Assembly (NCBI RefSeq): GCF_007004735.1
Contig: NZ_SSNL01000003.1
Span: 558,001-622,000, forward strand
Direction of reading: 5' to 3'
Length of the DNA stretch: 64,000 bases
From: Salinigranum halophilum
GTDB lineage: Archaea > Halobacteriota > Halobacteria > Halobacteriales > Haloferacaceae
Shown: positions 1 through 8,158 of the stretch, piece by piece
Layout of the letters: each line of letters opens with the position of its first letter
How positions within the stretch are numbered: the first letter of the stretch is position 1
Made by a program: the position numbers and the translations under genes
Notes under the pieces: model-generated
Told to the model about the DNA's origin: nothing
The model's input: only the letters and a program-made list of their open reading frames with translations
The model's database searches: none

Positions 1-175
1 GGTGATTGAGCATCCCGTGTTCGGCGAGCTTCTTGAGCCGGCGAGAAACGTGTTGGGGCGACACCCGGATATACTTGCTCTCAGCCAGTTCTGTTGGAGA
101 TCCCGAACCCTCCCGTTGTATTATCTCCAGAATCCGGTCGTCCCAGATAGTCATCCATGTTCCCGAACGGCGCAT
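1..175 (-). CDS. Winged-helix DNA-binding protein, 5' part (runs off window)
   Basis: The first 58 codons of a leftward gene are visible; the 3' end lies outside the window. The translation opens MRRSGTWMTIWDDRILEII and continues through a segment with EL-AESKYIRVS and HVSRRLKKLAEHGML, the helix-turn-helix plus wing of small haloarchaeal MarR/ArsR-like transcription factors that are common on proviruses and plasmids. The ATG at 175 is preferred because MRRSGTWM is, from memory, the usual opening of this family; a second in-frame ATG lies at 154. The upstream region (176-385) is AT-rich with a TATA-like box and an inverted repeat, and is shared with the divergent integrase operon, so autoregulation is plausible. 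The regulated target is unknown. Confidence 0.75.
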   Translation of the reverse strand, partial: MRRSGTWMTIWDDRILEIIQREGSGSPTELAESKYIRVSPQHVSRRLKKLAEHGMLNH

Positions 176-224
176 TGATTGCGTGAATACACGATGGGAA
201 CCTAATTGTCGTGCTTCACCTGTT

Positions 225-262
225 TAGGTTAGATATACCACTATAAGTTCAGTCATAACCTA
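225..262. promoter_or_regulatory. Inverted repeat TAGGTTA-24-TAACCTA in divergent promoter
   Basis: Perfect 7-bp arms lie at 225-231 and 256-262, separated by 24 bp that contain two TATA-like stretches (GATATA, CTATAAG). A related half-site, AACCTA, occurs at 209-214. The element lies between the leftward winged-helix gene and the rightward zinc-finger/integrase operon, so it is a candidate operator for the winged-helix protein. Binding is inferred only. Confidence 0.4.
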
Positions 263-335
263 TATGTGATAAGGCTCCAATTCGGTGAATACGGGACCGA
301 GTGAGATACCGTAGGCTATTGTCGATAAAGTAGGT

Positions 336-368
336 CCCGCGGGCGTCGCTGGTACCGACGTCCGCGGG
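336..368 (+). promoter_or_regulatory. 13-bp stem-loop/palindrome before integrase operon
   Basis: CCCGCGGGCGTCG (336-348) pairs with CGACGTCCGCGGG (356-368) around a 7-nt loop; the only non-Watson-Crick position is a G-U wobble at 343/361. A TATA-like GATAAAG at about 324-330 would place the transcription start inside the palindrome, so it could act as an operator over the start site. If transcription begins further upstream it would be an RNA hairpin 17 nt before the start codon. Confidence 0.45.
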
Positions 369-385
369 TGGTCCCGCCCAGAACG

Positions 386-805
386 ATGAGCGAAACTAGC
401 AACGCGGGGGTTAGGCCCCGCACAGAGTCGGATGTAGCGCTCTCTCAAAAGAACCCCGGACCGGACTCCTGCGAAGTCTGTAGCGACCGAGACGCCGCAG
501 GCCTCGACGCGCGGACGAACCAGCACGTCTGTCGACCGTGTGCGCGACTCCGCGCGGACGGTGGGCTCGACTTCGAAGGGCTGGCTGTCCTGGAGCGCCA
601 GGCAGACGCGCTGGAGCGGCTCGCTGACGAGATGGAGTATCAGAACGCGGTGCTCGCTGAACTCGCGCACGCGGTTCACCAGGTGGCTGTGAACGCCGAC
701 GAGCACGCATATCCTGACGAGAAGCGCAGTCGCGTCCCGTCGTACCGTGGGCTCCACGGTCGAATCGACGACCAGCGATTCACTCGTGAAGAGGGGTACA
801 GATGA
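386..805 (+). CDS. Small zinc-finger protein coupled to integrase
   Basis: The 139-residue acidic protein has two CxxC pairs (Cys29/Cys32 and Cys49/Cys52) spaced 16 residues apart, which should bind one zinc ion. An alpha-helical segment rich in Leu, Ala and Glu follows (about 62-110). No enzyme motif is visible and the family is not recognised. The ATG at 386 is preferred to the upstream GTG at 368, which lies inside the hairpin. The stop overlaps the integrase start as ATGA (802-805), so the two are translationally coupled. A role in controlling or assisting recombination (an excisionase-like partner) is inferred from coupling alone. Confidence 0.7.
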   Translation: MSETSNAGVRPRTESDVALSQKNPGPDSCEVCSDRDAAGLDARTNQHVCRPCARLRADGGLDFEGLAVLERQADALERLADEMEYQNAVLAELAHAVHQVAVNADEHAYPDEKRSRVPSYRGLHGRIDDQRFTREEGYR

Positions 806-1812
806 GCAGCCTCGACCCGCTCGAACCCGAGGCTGCGGTTGACCTCTATCTGGACCACCGGCGTGATGAGGTGAGCGAAGAGACGCTTTCCTCGCACCGC
901 TACCGACTCGGTGCGTTCGTCGACTGGTGTGAGGAGGAAGGAATCTACAATATGAACGATGTCTCAGGGCGTGACCTCCACGCATATCGGGTCTATCGTC
1001 GCACCGAGCACGAGCTCCGACCCATGACCCTCCAGGGACAGCTCTCGACGCTCCGTGTGTTCCTCCGGTTCTGTGCCTCTATCGACGCCGTCGAAGACGA
1101 CACAGCGTCGAAGGTACTCCTGCCGACCGTCCGCGGGGAGGACCAGGCCCGTGAGACGCTCCTCGCCGAGGACCGCGCCGAGGAAATCCTCGAGTATCTC
1201 CAGAAGTTCCACTACGGCAGTCGCGCGCACGTCCTGTTCTGCCTGTTCTGGTACACTGGAATGCGCACGGGTGGTGCGCGGGCGATCGACCTTGACGACT
1301 ACGACTCAGACGACAACGCGATCGAGCTGGTCCACCGCCCCGAAGAGGACACACCGCTGAAGAACGGGACCGGTGGTGAACGATTCATCGCGCTCTCTCC
1401 GGGTCTGACGGAGATTCTCGATGACTACATCACGGGACCCAGAATCGACATCGAGGACGAGTACGGCCGTGAACCACTGCTGACGACCACACGTGGTCGG
1501 CCGGCGACGGGAACGATTCGGGATATCGTCTACCACTGGACTCGTCCGTGCTACATTGGTCGGGAGTGTCCGCACGACCGCGACCCAGACGAGTGTGATG
1601 CGGCGAATGGCGGAGCCCCGACTGGGTGTCCTTCGGTTCGTTCCCCGCACGACATCCGCTCCGGCGCGATCACGTCACACCTGCTCGAAGACGTCCCGGT
1701 CGAAGTCGTCAGCGACCGGATGGACGTCAGTCAGGACGTCCTGGATCGTCACTACGACCGACGCACCGAGCGCGAGAAAATGGAACAGCGCCGGGAGTAC
1801 CTCTGGGACTAA
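802..1812 (+). CDS. Tyrosine recombinase / integrase
   Basis: The 336-residue protein has an N-terminal SAM-like core-binding domain (about 8-100) and a C-terminal catalytic domain. Visible catalytic positions are Arg155 in YTGMR, probable Lys187, His283 and Arg286 in SPHDIR, and Tyr318 in DRHYD. The usual third-histidine position is not obviously conserved. A Cys-rich insertion (Cys250, Cys256, Cys265, Cys276) just before SPHDIR is a probable zinc knuckle often seen in haloarchaeal integrases. It breaks and rejoins DNA through a covalent phosphotyrosine and probably moves an integrative element or provirus. It is coupled to the zinc-finger gene upstream, and a tRNA-3'-end-like sequence follows 45 bp after its stop. 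Confidence 0.9.
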   Translation: MSSLDPLEPEAAVDLYLDHRRDEVSEETLSSHRYRLGAFVDWCEEEGIYNMNDVSGRDLHAYRVYRRTEHELRPMTLQGQLSTLRVFLRFCASIDAVEDDTASKVLLPTVRGEDQARETLLAEDRAEEILEYLQKFHYGSRAHVLFCLFWYTGMRTGGARAIDLDDYDSDDNAIELVHRPEEDTPLKNGTGGERFIALSPGLTEILDDYITGPRIDIEDEYGREPLLTTTRGRPATGTIRDIVYHWTRPCYIGRECPHDRDPDECDAANGGAPTGCPSVRSPHDIRSGAITSHLLEDVPVEVVSDRMDVSQDVLDRHYDRRTEREKMEQRREYLWD

Positions 1813-2168
1813 CACGATGTTCGATTTCACACCCTCACGGCTAGGGCTCCACGCATATTCTCAAATCCTGCACCCGCGTTGGCCCACCTCCAAAACGGAC
1901 GGTCTCTGGCCGTCCGAGATGGGTGGGGAACAACTCCCCAGCCACCTAACTTCGTTCCTGATTCCTCGAGTGAGTGCTGTACGTCGTCGGTTCCCACGGC
2001 CGAACGAGTGACACCGGCGAACACGTAGTATCTTCCCCATCCCGTCTCCGACCCGTACGGATGTCGCTCAGTTCACGCTAGTGAGAGAACCCGCCCACGC
2101 CGCTCCGCCTCTGAGTAAGTCTACTTGTATTAGGTAAATTCTTATTGTTCTTGTGCATGGGACGGGAC
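1813..2168. other. 356-bp gene-free stretch with two hairpins and a promoter
   Basis: No convincing gene is seen. After the integrase come the tRNA-like fragment, a hairpin of CGGACGG (1896-1902) with CCGTCCG (1910-1916), and a second, TGGGGA (1924-1929) with TCCCCA (1935-1940). These may end integrase transcription, although no long T-run follows. AT-rich DNA at 2127-2147 (TATTAGGTAAATT) is the likely TATA region for the next gene. The stretch may be the edge between accessory and core DNA. Confidence 0.4.
1856..1877 (+). other. tRNA 3'-end-like fragment, possible attachment site
   Basis: The stretch contains CAAATCC followed by TGCACCCGC, which resembles the T-loop, T-stem and acceptor 3' half of a tRNA whose 5' acceptor strand would read GCGGGTG. 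The T-stem 5' side is not complementary, so it is not a functional tRNA. Tyrosine recombinases often use tRNA 3' ends as att sites and leave such remnants, and this one lies just after the integrase. The assignment is tentative. Confidence 0.25.
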
Positions 2169-3854
2169 ATGAGCACGATACGTACGCTCCTCGTCGTGTC
2201 ACTCGTCGTCGTGGCGCTACTCCCAGTCGGCGTCGTTCCCGCAGGTGCCAGCGAGCACTGCACGTTTCCGGTGACATCGACCGACGCGACGGGGACCGCG
2301 GTGACCGTGAGCGAGCGGCCCGACGAGATAGTCACACTCGGTCCGAGCGCCGCCCAGACCCTCTACGAGATCGACGCGTGGGACCGCGTGGTCGGCGTCA
2401 CGGACAACGCCGACTACCTCGCGGGCGCGGACGAAAAGACACAGATCGGCAACCCGTACTTCGAGACGTCGGCCGTGACCGAACGAACCATCGCGGCACA
2501 GCCGGATCTCGTCCTCGTCCCGAACGCCTACCGCTTCTCGGTCCAGGTCGACACGCTTCGGCAGGCGGGGGTGACCGTCTACGTCTTCGACCGCGCCACC
2601 GATATCGACGACGTCGTCGAGAAGACGCGGCTCATCGGCGACCTCGTCGGCTCCTGTGAATCGGCGGACGAGACTGCGGACACGATGGAGACGCAACTCG
2701 ACACCGTCCGCGACGCCCTCCGAGACGAGGAGAAGCCGACGGGCCTGTACTACTTTTTCGGCTTCACCGCCGGTTCGGACACGTTCGTCGACGAGATACT
2801 GACCACTGCGGGCGTCGAGAACATGGCGGCCACGGGCGGGGCGAACGCGACCCAGTCGAGCGGCTACTTCCTCGCGAGCCCCGAGACGGTCGTCGCCGAG
2901 GACCCACAGTGGTTCGTCCTCAACGGCGACGAGTATAGCGAGGCGCGCGTTCCCGCCGGGCCGAACGGCGCGTTCACCGAGACGACGGCGTACGAGCAGG
3001 GGAACGCCGTCGTCCTCGACGCGAACGAGGTCTCACAGCCCGCCCCCCGGGTGATGAACGCGCTCTTGGACGTCGTCCAGGCGGTCCACCCTGACGCGTA
3101 CGAGGAGGAGATTCGCGACCGACTCGACCGCTCTGACGACCTCGGCGGCGCGAAACAGGTCCGGAGTTCGACGGCCGCTGACGGCACCGTCCGACTTGAG
3201 GCGCGGAATCTGGGGCGCGACAGACAGGTGAGCTTCGCCGTGCCGCCTCGGGAGAACGCCACGGCGCGACTGCACCACCTGAACGTCTCGCTCTCGACGC
3301 TGAACCCCTCCTTCACCGCCGATATCCGGTATCTCGCTAACGAGACCGGGCCCACGGGCCTCAACGGGACGTACGCGTTCTCGCGGTTCTCCCTGAACAC
3401 GAACGGACTCCCCGACGAGGACGTCGCGCGACTCCGCTTCCGGTTCAGCGTGAACGACTCCGCACTGGCTGTGCGGAACGCTTCCGCCGAGAACGTCACG
3501 CTGTACCGTCACGACGGGACTACCTGGAGCGCGCTCGACACGCGCGTGGTCGACGAGACGAACGACACCGTCGTCTTCGAGGCGACGTCGCCCGGGGCGT
3601 CGACGTTCGTCATCGGGGTCCCAGAGACCGACGCGGCACAGGCGGTCACCGCGACGCCGACGCCCGAACCGACGCCCACGCCGACGAGCACATCACCGAC
3701 GCCAGCGCCGGAGACACCCACAACGATGGAGACCTCGCCGACAGCTGACCCGTCGACGACGGACACCAGCGCGCCCGGGTTCGGCATCGCTGTCGTCGCC
3801 GTCGCTCTCCTTCTCGCTGTATTACTCAGTCGCGCACGCGTGCGTGAGGAGTAA
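2169..3854 (+). CDS. ABC-type substrate-binding protein with PGF-CTERM anchor
   Basis: The 561-residue exported protein has a signal peptide (1-28), then a periplasmic-binding-protein fold of the BtuF/FepB type (about 44-310, opening with the ERPDEIVTLGPSAAQTLY pattern) that typically binds cobalamin or ferric siderophores. A PGF-pre-PGF-like beta domain (about 325-475), a Pro/Thr linker (about 485-530) and a PGF-CTERM tail (PGF at 536-538, hydrophobic helix, basic end) follow. It is therefore held by the archaeosortase route rather than by a lipid. ATG 2169 gives the cleanest signal peptide; ATG 2157 is an alternative and fits a leaderless transcript. No permease or ATPase gene is adjacent, so the transporter partner and ligand are unknown. 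Confidence 0.85.
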   Translation: MSTIRTLLVVSLVVVALLPVGVVPAGASEHCTFPVTSTDATGTAVTVSERPDEIVTLGPSAAQTLYEIDAWDRVVGVTDNADYLAGADEKTQIGNPYFETSAVTERTIAAQPDLVLVPNAYRFSVQVDTLRQAGVTVYVFDRATDIDDVVEKTRLIGDLVGSCESADETADTMETQLDTVRDALRDEEKPTGLYYFFGFTAGSDTFVDEILTTAGVENMAATGGANATQSSGYFLASPETVVAEDPQWFVLNGDEYSEARVPAGPNGAFTETTAYEQGNAVVLDANEVSQPAPRVMNALLDVVQAVHPDAYEEEIRDRLDRSDDLGGAKQVRSSTAADGTVRLEARNLGRDRQVSFAVPPRENATARLHHLNVSLSTLNPSFTADIRYLANETGPTGLNGTYAFSRFSLNTNGLPDEDVARLRFRFSVNDSALAVRNASAENVTLYRHDGTTWSALDTRVVDETNDTVVFEATSPGASTFVIGVPETDAAQAVTATPTPEPTPTPTSTSPTPAPETPTTMETSPTADPSTTDTSAPGFGIAVVAVALLLAVLLSRARVREE

Positions 3855-3934
3855 AACCCGAGAGCGACCGACTCGAATTCGGGAGTGACTGAATCGAGAA
3901 CGGTTTTACCTCGGGCGACCGCCCTTCCGAGCAG

Positions 3935-4885
3935 ATGCGTCGTCGTCACCTCCTCCTCGCGTCGCTTTCGGCGGTCACGGGCTGTACGACGGCGGGATAC
4001 CGTCCGACAGGGCCGCGCACCCCACCTCCGGCACCTGAGACGGACGTCCCGTCGTCCGCCTCGGACCCCACAGACCCCACAGAGCGGCGTGCGCAGGCGG
4101 TCATCCGGCGACTCAACGAGCTGTATCGGCTTCTCCGGGCACCCCTCGGTAGCTTCGATGTCGAGGACGTCACGCCCGAGACGCTCGAGACGGCCGAGGC
4201 GTCGCTCGCTCGCGCCCGGGAGGCGCTCGCCTCGTTCTCCGACGTGGTCGTCGACGCTCCCCCTCGGTATCGGTCGCTCCCCGTACTCGTGACCGCCCAC
4301 GAGCGCCTGCTCGACGGACTGGCCGGCGCTGTCGAGTGCTGGTCGGCGCTGTCCGGGCTCGAGGGCGAAAGCGTCACCGCCGATGTGTTCGAGCGTGCCC
4401 ACGCCGCACAGCAGACACTCGTCGCCGCCGCCGCCGGCCTGCGTGAGACCGTCGAACAGCAGCCGACGGTCCCCGCCGCGGTGTTTCTCACTGTCGAGCG
4501 TCTGCGTGACTTCGCGACGGCGTTCGAGACGCAGTCGATGGCGGCGGCTCGGCTGGTGGATGCGAGCGAGCGACTCGCCCGGGGGACCGGCGACTGGCGA
4601 ACCGCACGCGCGGCCCTCGAACGTGACGCGTTCCAGCCGGCCCGGACGGGGTTCGACGACGCCCGAACTCACTACCGCACAGCGGCGGAGACACTGGACA
4701 GTATCGAGGATGCAGCGGGCTCGTTCGCGGACCTCGTCGAGACTCGCTCGTGTGTCGCCACCGCGGGTGTCGAGGCGACGGGGACGGGGCTCGATGCCGT
4801 CGATGCGGCCGTCGCAGGCGATGTCGCGCGCGCCGAACGGCTCCTCGAACGGGCCGAAACGACCCGGAATCGCTGTGTGCGGTGA
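3935..4885 (+). CDS. Secreted lipoprotein, helical, unknown function
   Basis: The 316-residue protein starts MRRRHLLLASL and has a lipobox ending at Cys17 (VTGC), so it is expected to be lipid-anchored outside the membrane. A short Pro/Thr linker is followed by an almost entirely helical body (about 48-316) rich in Ala, Leu, Arg and Glu; two cysteines occur late in the chain. No family is recognised. It follows the PGF-anchored binding protein by 80 bp and precedes the S-layer genes, so a cell-envelope role is likely but unproven. Confidence 0.7.
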   Translation: MRRRHLLLASLSAVTGCTTAGYRPTGPRTPPPAPETDVPSSASDPTDPTERRAQAVIRRLNELYRLLRAPLGSFDVEDVTPETLETAEASLARAREALASFSDVVVDAPPRYRSLPVLVTAHERLLDGLAGAVECWSALSGLEGESVTADVFERAHAAQQTLVAAAAGLRETVEQQPTVPAAVFLTVERLRDFATAFETQSMAAARLVDASERLARGTGDWRTARAALERDAFQPARTGFDDARTHYRTAAETLDSIEDAAGSFADLVETRSCVATAGVEATGTGLDAVDAAVAGDVARAERLLERAETTRNRCVR

Positions 4886-5010
4886 GTGGATCGCCCGCGA
4901 GACCCCTCCGAGGGGCGAAACGACGTCTGACACAAGAGCTTTATCCGATGACCAAAACCGCACGACAGCGACGCATTTGACAGCTGTTCTCACGACGGGC
5001 GAATCACACA

Positions 5011-5140
5011 AAACTTATTACAGAACCGGACTGCCAATGCCATGTACCCCTACCCATGGTGGCAACACCGAGTATCGCCGCTCACCCGAACGGTGGCCGG
5101 CCGAGAAAGTTGCTGTCGCCGACTGCAATCCAATCAAACC
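5011..5140 (+). promoter_or_regulatory. S-layer gene promoter and ~98-nt 5' leader
   Basis: AAACTTATTA (5011-5020) is a good haloarchaeal TATA box. It predicts a start near 5042 and a leader of about 98 nt before the ATG at 5141. Long leaders are known for haloarchaeal S-layer mRNAs (about 111 nt in Halobacterium). The predicted start coincides with an ATG at 5042 that is open in frame into the S-layer gene. The leader contains a GGCCGGCC palindrome near 5094-5101. Confidence 0.6.
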
Positions 5141-7879
5141 ATGACAGATAACAACAATAAGGTCCGCGCTGTTGTACTCGCAGCGCTGATGGTCTTCTCC
5201 GTCTTCGCGGGGTCCATCGCGTTCGCGGGTACGGCGGCTGCGGTCGCCACTGACGTCAGCAACGCTAGTGTTGCTGACGTTCAGACTGGGTCCGCCGGTA
5301 CGACTCAGTCCGTTACGTTCGACGTAACGCTTGAAGACGACACAGAGGATAACATTACAATCAGCTACGGTACTGGCGCCATCACTGGCGTTACGGCGTC
5401 CGACGTCGGGTCCATTGACGTAACAGCCACCTCGGACGCGGATGACGAGGTCGTTGTCAATGTCGCCGACAACACTGCTGACGGTACGCCTGCAACGGAA
5501 ACCATCACGGTGACCGTGACGCACGACCTCAGCAGCGGTGTCACGGCATCCGGCATCAACGTCGACTTCTCCGACGATGCTGGTGACGACACTGCCTCGG
5601 ACACTTTCAGCATCACGTCCGATCGCGCACCGGGTGACCCCGCAACGGTCTACCTCGGTGAGGAAGACGTCGACCTGACGGCCCTGCCCGGCGTCGACGC
5701 CGGCAGCGCCGCGACGTTCACCGGCGAGTCCGGTGACGCCGACGGTTCGACGGCCAGCGTCGGCAACGGTGCCTTCGCTGACATCACCGAAGCGAACAAC
5801 TTCCAGGCTGGCGGCTACGACTCGCCCGGCGCGACGGGCGACGCCGACCGCGAGCTCTTCGTTATCGAGCCCCAGGTCACCGACCTGACGATCTACTCCG
5901 GTGCCGGCACGGACGGCGCTGACGTCACGGACGGTTCCATCGTCTCTGACGAGGACGTCATCACCGTCGAGTCCGAGTGGAACTTCGACACGGCTGAAGG
6001 CGTCGAAGTCACCATCGAGGACGAGGACGGCCTCGAGGTTCAGTCGCAGCTGACCTCGAACACCGGCTCTCTCGTCATCGGTACCTCGGGCGAGAACGTT
6101 GAACTCTCCGGTGTCGACGAGCTCGACACGGGCGAGTACACGGTCACGGTCGAGGGTGAGGACGACCTCGACGGTGCGTCGCGCAGCGCGACGTTCACCA
6201 TCCGCGACGAGGCCCAGTCCATCTCGCTGAGCCAGTCGACCGTCACCCAGGGCGACACGGCCGTCGCCACGGTCACCGGCACGCCCGGTGAGTACGGTCT
6301 CGTCCGCATCTCGGCTGACGACCTCGACGACCTCGACGCGACCGACGCGTCCGCCGAGGACGTCTTCGCCAGCACTGGCGACGTCGAAGACCGCCGCGGC
6401 ACGGACGCGCTCACCACCGACGACGAATACGTCGGTGCTATCGTTGACCTCGACGACGAGGGTGAAGCGCAGGTCCGCATCCGCAGCGAGTTCCTCGACA
6501 CCACGACCGTCGACGTTGAGTTCGTCGAACTCGACGCACCGAACACTGACGACGCTAACGTCGAAGCAGGGTTCGATGCCGGCGAGGACGACTCCGCCGA
6601 GCTGACGGTCGAAGAACAGTCGATCAACATCACGTCCGCCCCGAGCGTCGTCCGCATCGGTGAGGAGTTCACCATCGAGGGAACTGCTCCCGAGTCCGAC
6701 GACGTGAAGGCGTACGCCCGCATCGACCAGAACTACGTCCCGCTCGTTGACGAGGACGACGACCTCTCCGAGGACGACGTCGACTCGAACGGCGAGTTCT
6801 CGGTCGAGATTGACTCCGGTAGCGAGATCAGCCTGCCTGACTCGTACCGCATCGCGATCGTCGCCGACCCTGTCGACGACGATGGCACGGACTACCTGAC
6901 GGACACCGACGAGATCAGCTCGGACGTCTACAGCGAGTTCGACACGAAGGCGACGACGACAGTCCGCACCGTCGAGGGTGACCTCACGGCGCAGCTCTCG
7001 TCGAGCAACATCGCCGCAGACGTCGGTGACGAGGTCACGCTGTCGGGCAGCGCGCTCGGCCAGGGTGACGCAGTCCGCGTCTACCTCATCGGTCCGCGCG
7101 GTAACTTCCTCGACGCCAGCGGTAACTCGCAGGCAGCCGAGTCGATCGACATCGACGAGGAAGAGTTCGACGAGGACTACGACGCCTTCACGCGCCGTGG
7201 TCAGTACACGTTCATCGTCGTCGGCCAGGGCCGCGACGGTGACTACGCGTCCGACATCGGCTTCGGTGGCGACGCGCTCCGTTCGGACCTGACGCCGCAG
7301 CAGGCAGTCGAAATCATCAACGACGAGTACACGGGCGCCGGTGTCGATGACCAGATCATCGAGCTGACGCTCTCCGCAGAGAACCCGTCGCTGACCATCG
7401 ACGACTTCACCACGGACGGGCAGGTCGCCCAGGGTGAGGTCACGATCTCGGGTACCTCGAACCGTGAGGACGGCACGACCGTCTTCATCGAGGTCCTCGG
7501 CGAGAACGAGAACGTCATCGCCTCGGACGAGGCTGAGGTCAACGGTTCGACCGGCGAATGGTCGACCACGATCGACATGTCTGACGTCGAAACCGGCACG
7601 TACACGCTGCGCGCCGATGACGACGAGGCATCCGCCTCGCTCGAGTTCGAGCTCGTTGGCGACGTGAGCACCCCGACTGAGGAGCCCACGCCGACCGAGG
7701 AGCCCACGGAAGAGCCGACTGAGGAGATGACCGAGGAGCCCACCGAGGCACCCTCGGACGGCACTGAGGAGCCCACGGAAGAGCCGACTGAGACCTCCAC
7801 GTCGACGCCCGGCTTCGGCGTCATCGTGGCCCTCGTCGCGCTCATCGCCGCGGCACTCCTCGCCTTCCGCCGCGACTAA
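5141..7879 (+). CDS. csg: Major S-layer glycoprotein, PGF-CTERM
   Basis: The 912-residue, very Asp/Glu-rich protein begins with the conserved haloarchaeal surface-glycoprotein signal (MTDNNNKVRAVVLAALMVFS, cleavage after about Ala34). An N-terminal beta domain (about 38-160) precedes the family core that starts VYLGEEDVD near residue 170. Repeated immunoglobulin-like beta domains follow, then a Pro/Thr/Glu linker (about 841-885, PTEEPTEEPTEE pattern, expected O-glycosylation) and a PGF tripeptide near 890 with a hydrophobic helix ending FRRD. It should form the crystalline S-layer, lipid-modified by archaeosortase ArtA after PGF processing. The start at 5141 is fixed by the signal motif. A strong terminator follows. 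Codon use is visibly adapted for high expression. Confidence 0.92.
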   Translation: MTDNNNKVRAVVLAALMVFSVFAGSIAFAGTAAAVATDVSNASVADVQTGSAGTTQSVTFDVTLEDDTEDNITISYGTGAITGVTASDVGSIDVTATSDADDEVVVNVADNTADGTPATETITVTVTHDLSSGVTASGINVDFSDDAGDDTASDTFSITSDRAPGDPATVYLGEEDVDLTALPGVDAGSAATFTGESGDADGSTASVGNGAFADITEANNFQAGGYDSPGATGDADRELFVIEPQVTDLTIYSGAGTDGADVTDGSIVSDEDVITVESEWNFDTAEGVEVTIEDEDGLEVQSQLTSNTGSLVIGTSGENVELSGVDELDTGEYTVTVEGEDDLDGASRSATFTIRDEAQSISLSQSTVTQGDTAVATVTGTPGEYGLVRISADDLDDLDATDASAEDVFASTGDVEDRRGTDALTTDDEYVGAIVDLDDEGEAQVRIRSEFLDTTTVDVEFVELDAPNTDDANVEAGFDAGEDDSAELTVEEQSINITSAPSVVRIGEEFTIEGTAPESDDVKAYARIDQNYVPLVDEDDDLSEDDVDSNGEFSVEIDSGSEISLPDSYRIAIVADPVDDDGTDYLTDTDEISSDVYSEFDTKATTTVRTVEGDLTAQLSSSNIAADVGDEVTLSGSALGQGDAVRVYLIGPRGNFLDASGNSQAAESIDIDEEEFDEDYDAFTRRGQYTFIVVGQGRDGDYASDIGFGGDALRSDLTPQQAVEIINDEYTGAGVDDQIIELTLSAENPSLTIDDFTTDGQVAQGEVTISGTSNREDGTTVFIEVLGENENVIASDEAEVNGSTGEWSTTIDMSDVETGTYTLRADDDEASASLEFELVGDVSTPTEEPTPTEEPTEEPTEEMTEEPTEAPSDGTEEPTEEPTETSTSTPGFGVIVALVALIAAALLAFRRD

Positions 7880-7916
7880 GTAACCACGACTGACCGGCGA
7901 TACCGGTCACCGCGGT

Positions 7917-7941
7917 CCGCCACACGGCGGTTTCATTTTTT
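7917..7941 (+). terminator. Intrinsic terminator after S-layer gene
   Basis: CCGCC (7917-7921) and GGCGG (7926-7930) form a 5-bp stem with a 4-nt loop, followed directly by TTTCATTTTTT. A second small hairpin, GACCGG/CCGGTC (7892-7897 and 7903-7908), lies between the stop codon and this one. The stem plus U-rich tail fits a haloarchaeal terminator for a very abundant transcript. Confidence 0.75.
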
Positions 7942-8046
7942 GCGACACTCGCCCGACGAGTGACGACACCGTCGCACCGCGCTCGCGTGGGTGCGTCCGC
8001 GTGGTGACGACTCGGGTGTGTCCCGAGGACACCGACCGGTTCCGCA

Positions 8047-8079
8047 CCACTTATGCAACTGTAGTTGTCCTATAACAAC
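8047..8079 (+). promoter_or_regulatory. Promoter of second S-layer gene with nested inverted repeats
   Basis: Two TATA candidates occur, ACTTATGC (8049-8056) and TATAACAA (8071-8078), giving leaders of roughly 80 or 60 nt. CAACT-GT-AGTTG (8056-8067) and GTTGT-6-ACAAC (8064-8079) are overlapping inverted repeats across the second TATA box, so a repressor could occlude it. Regulation is inferred. Confidence 0.4.
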
Positions 8080-8158
8080 CAATGTTGCCCACACGTTCAG
8101 GACGGTCGATAGCTCTGATCACGCCCGGTTCAGCACCTGCACACGCGGCTGGGCAGAC

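Noticed and set aside
7661-7805. Repeated PTEEPTEE-coding units resembling a tandem repeat or CRISPR
   Set aside because: They are an in-frame Pro/Thr/Glu linker of the S-layer protein, with no spacers or conserved repeat length.
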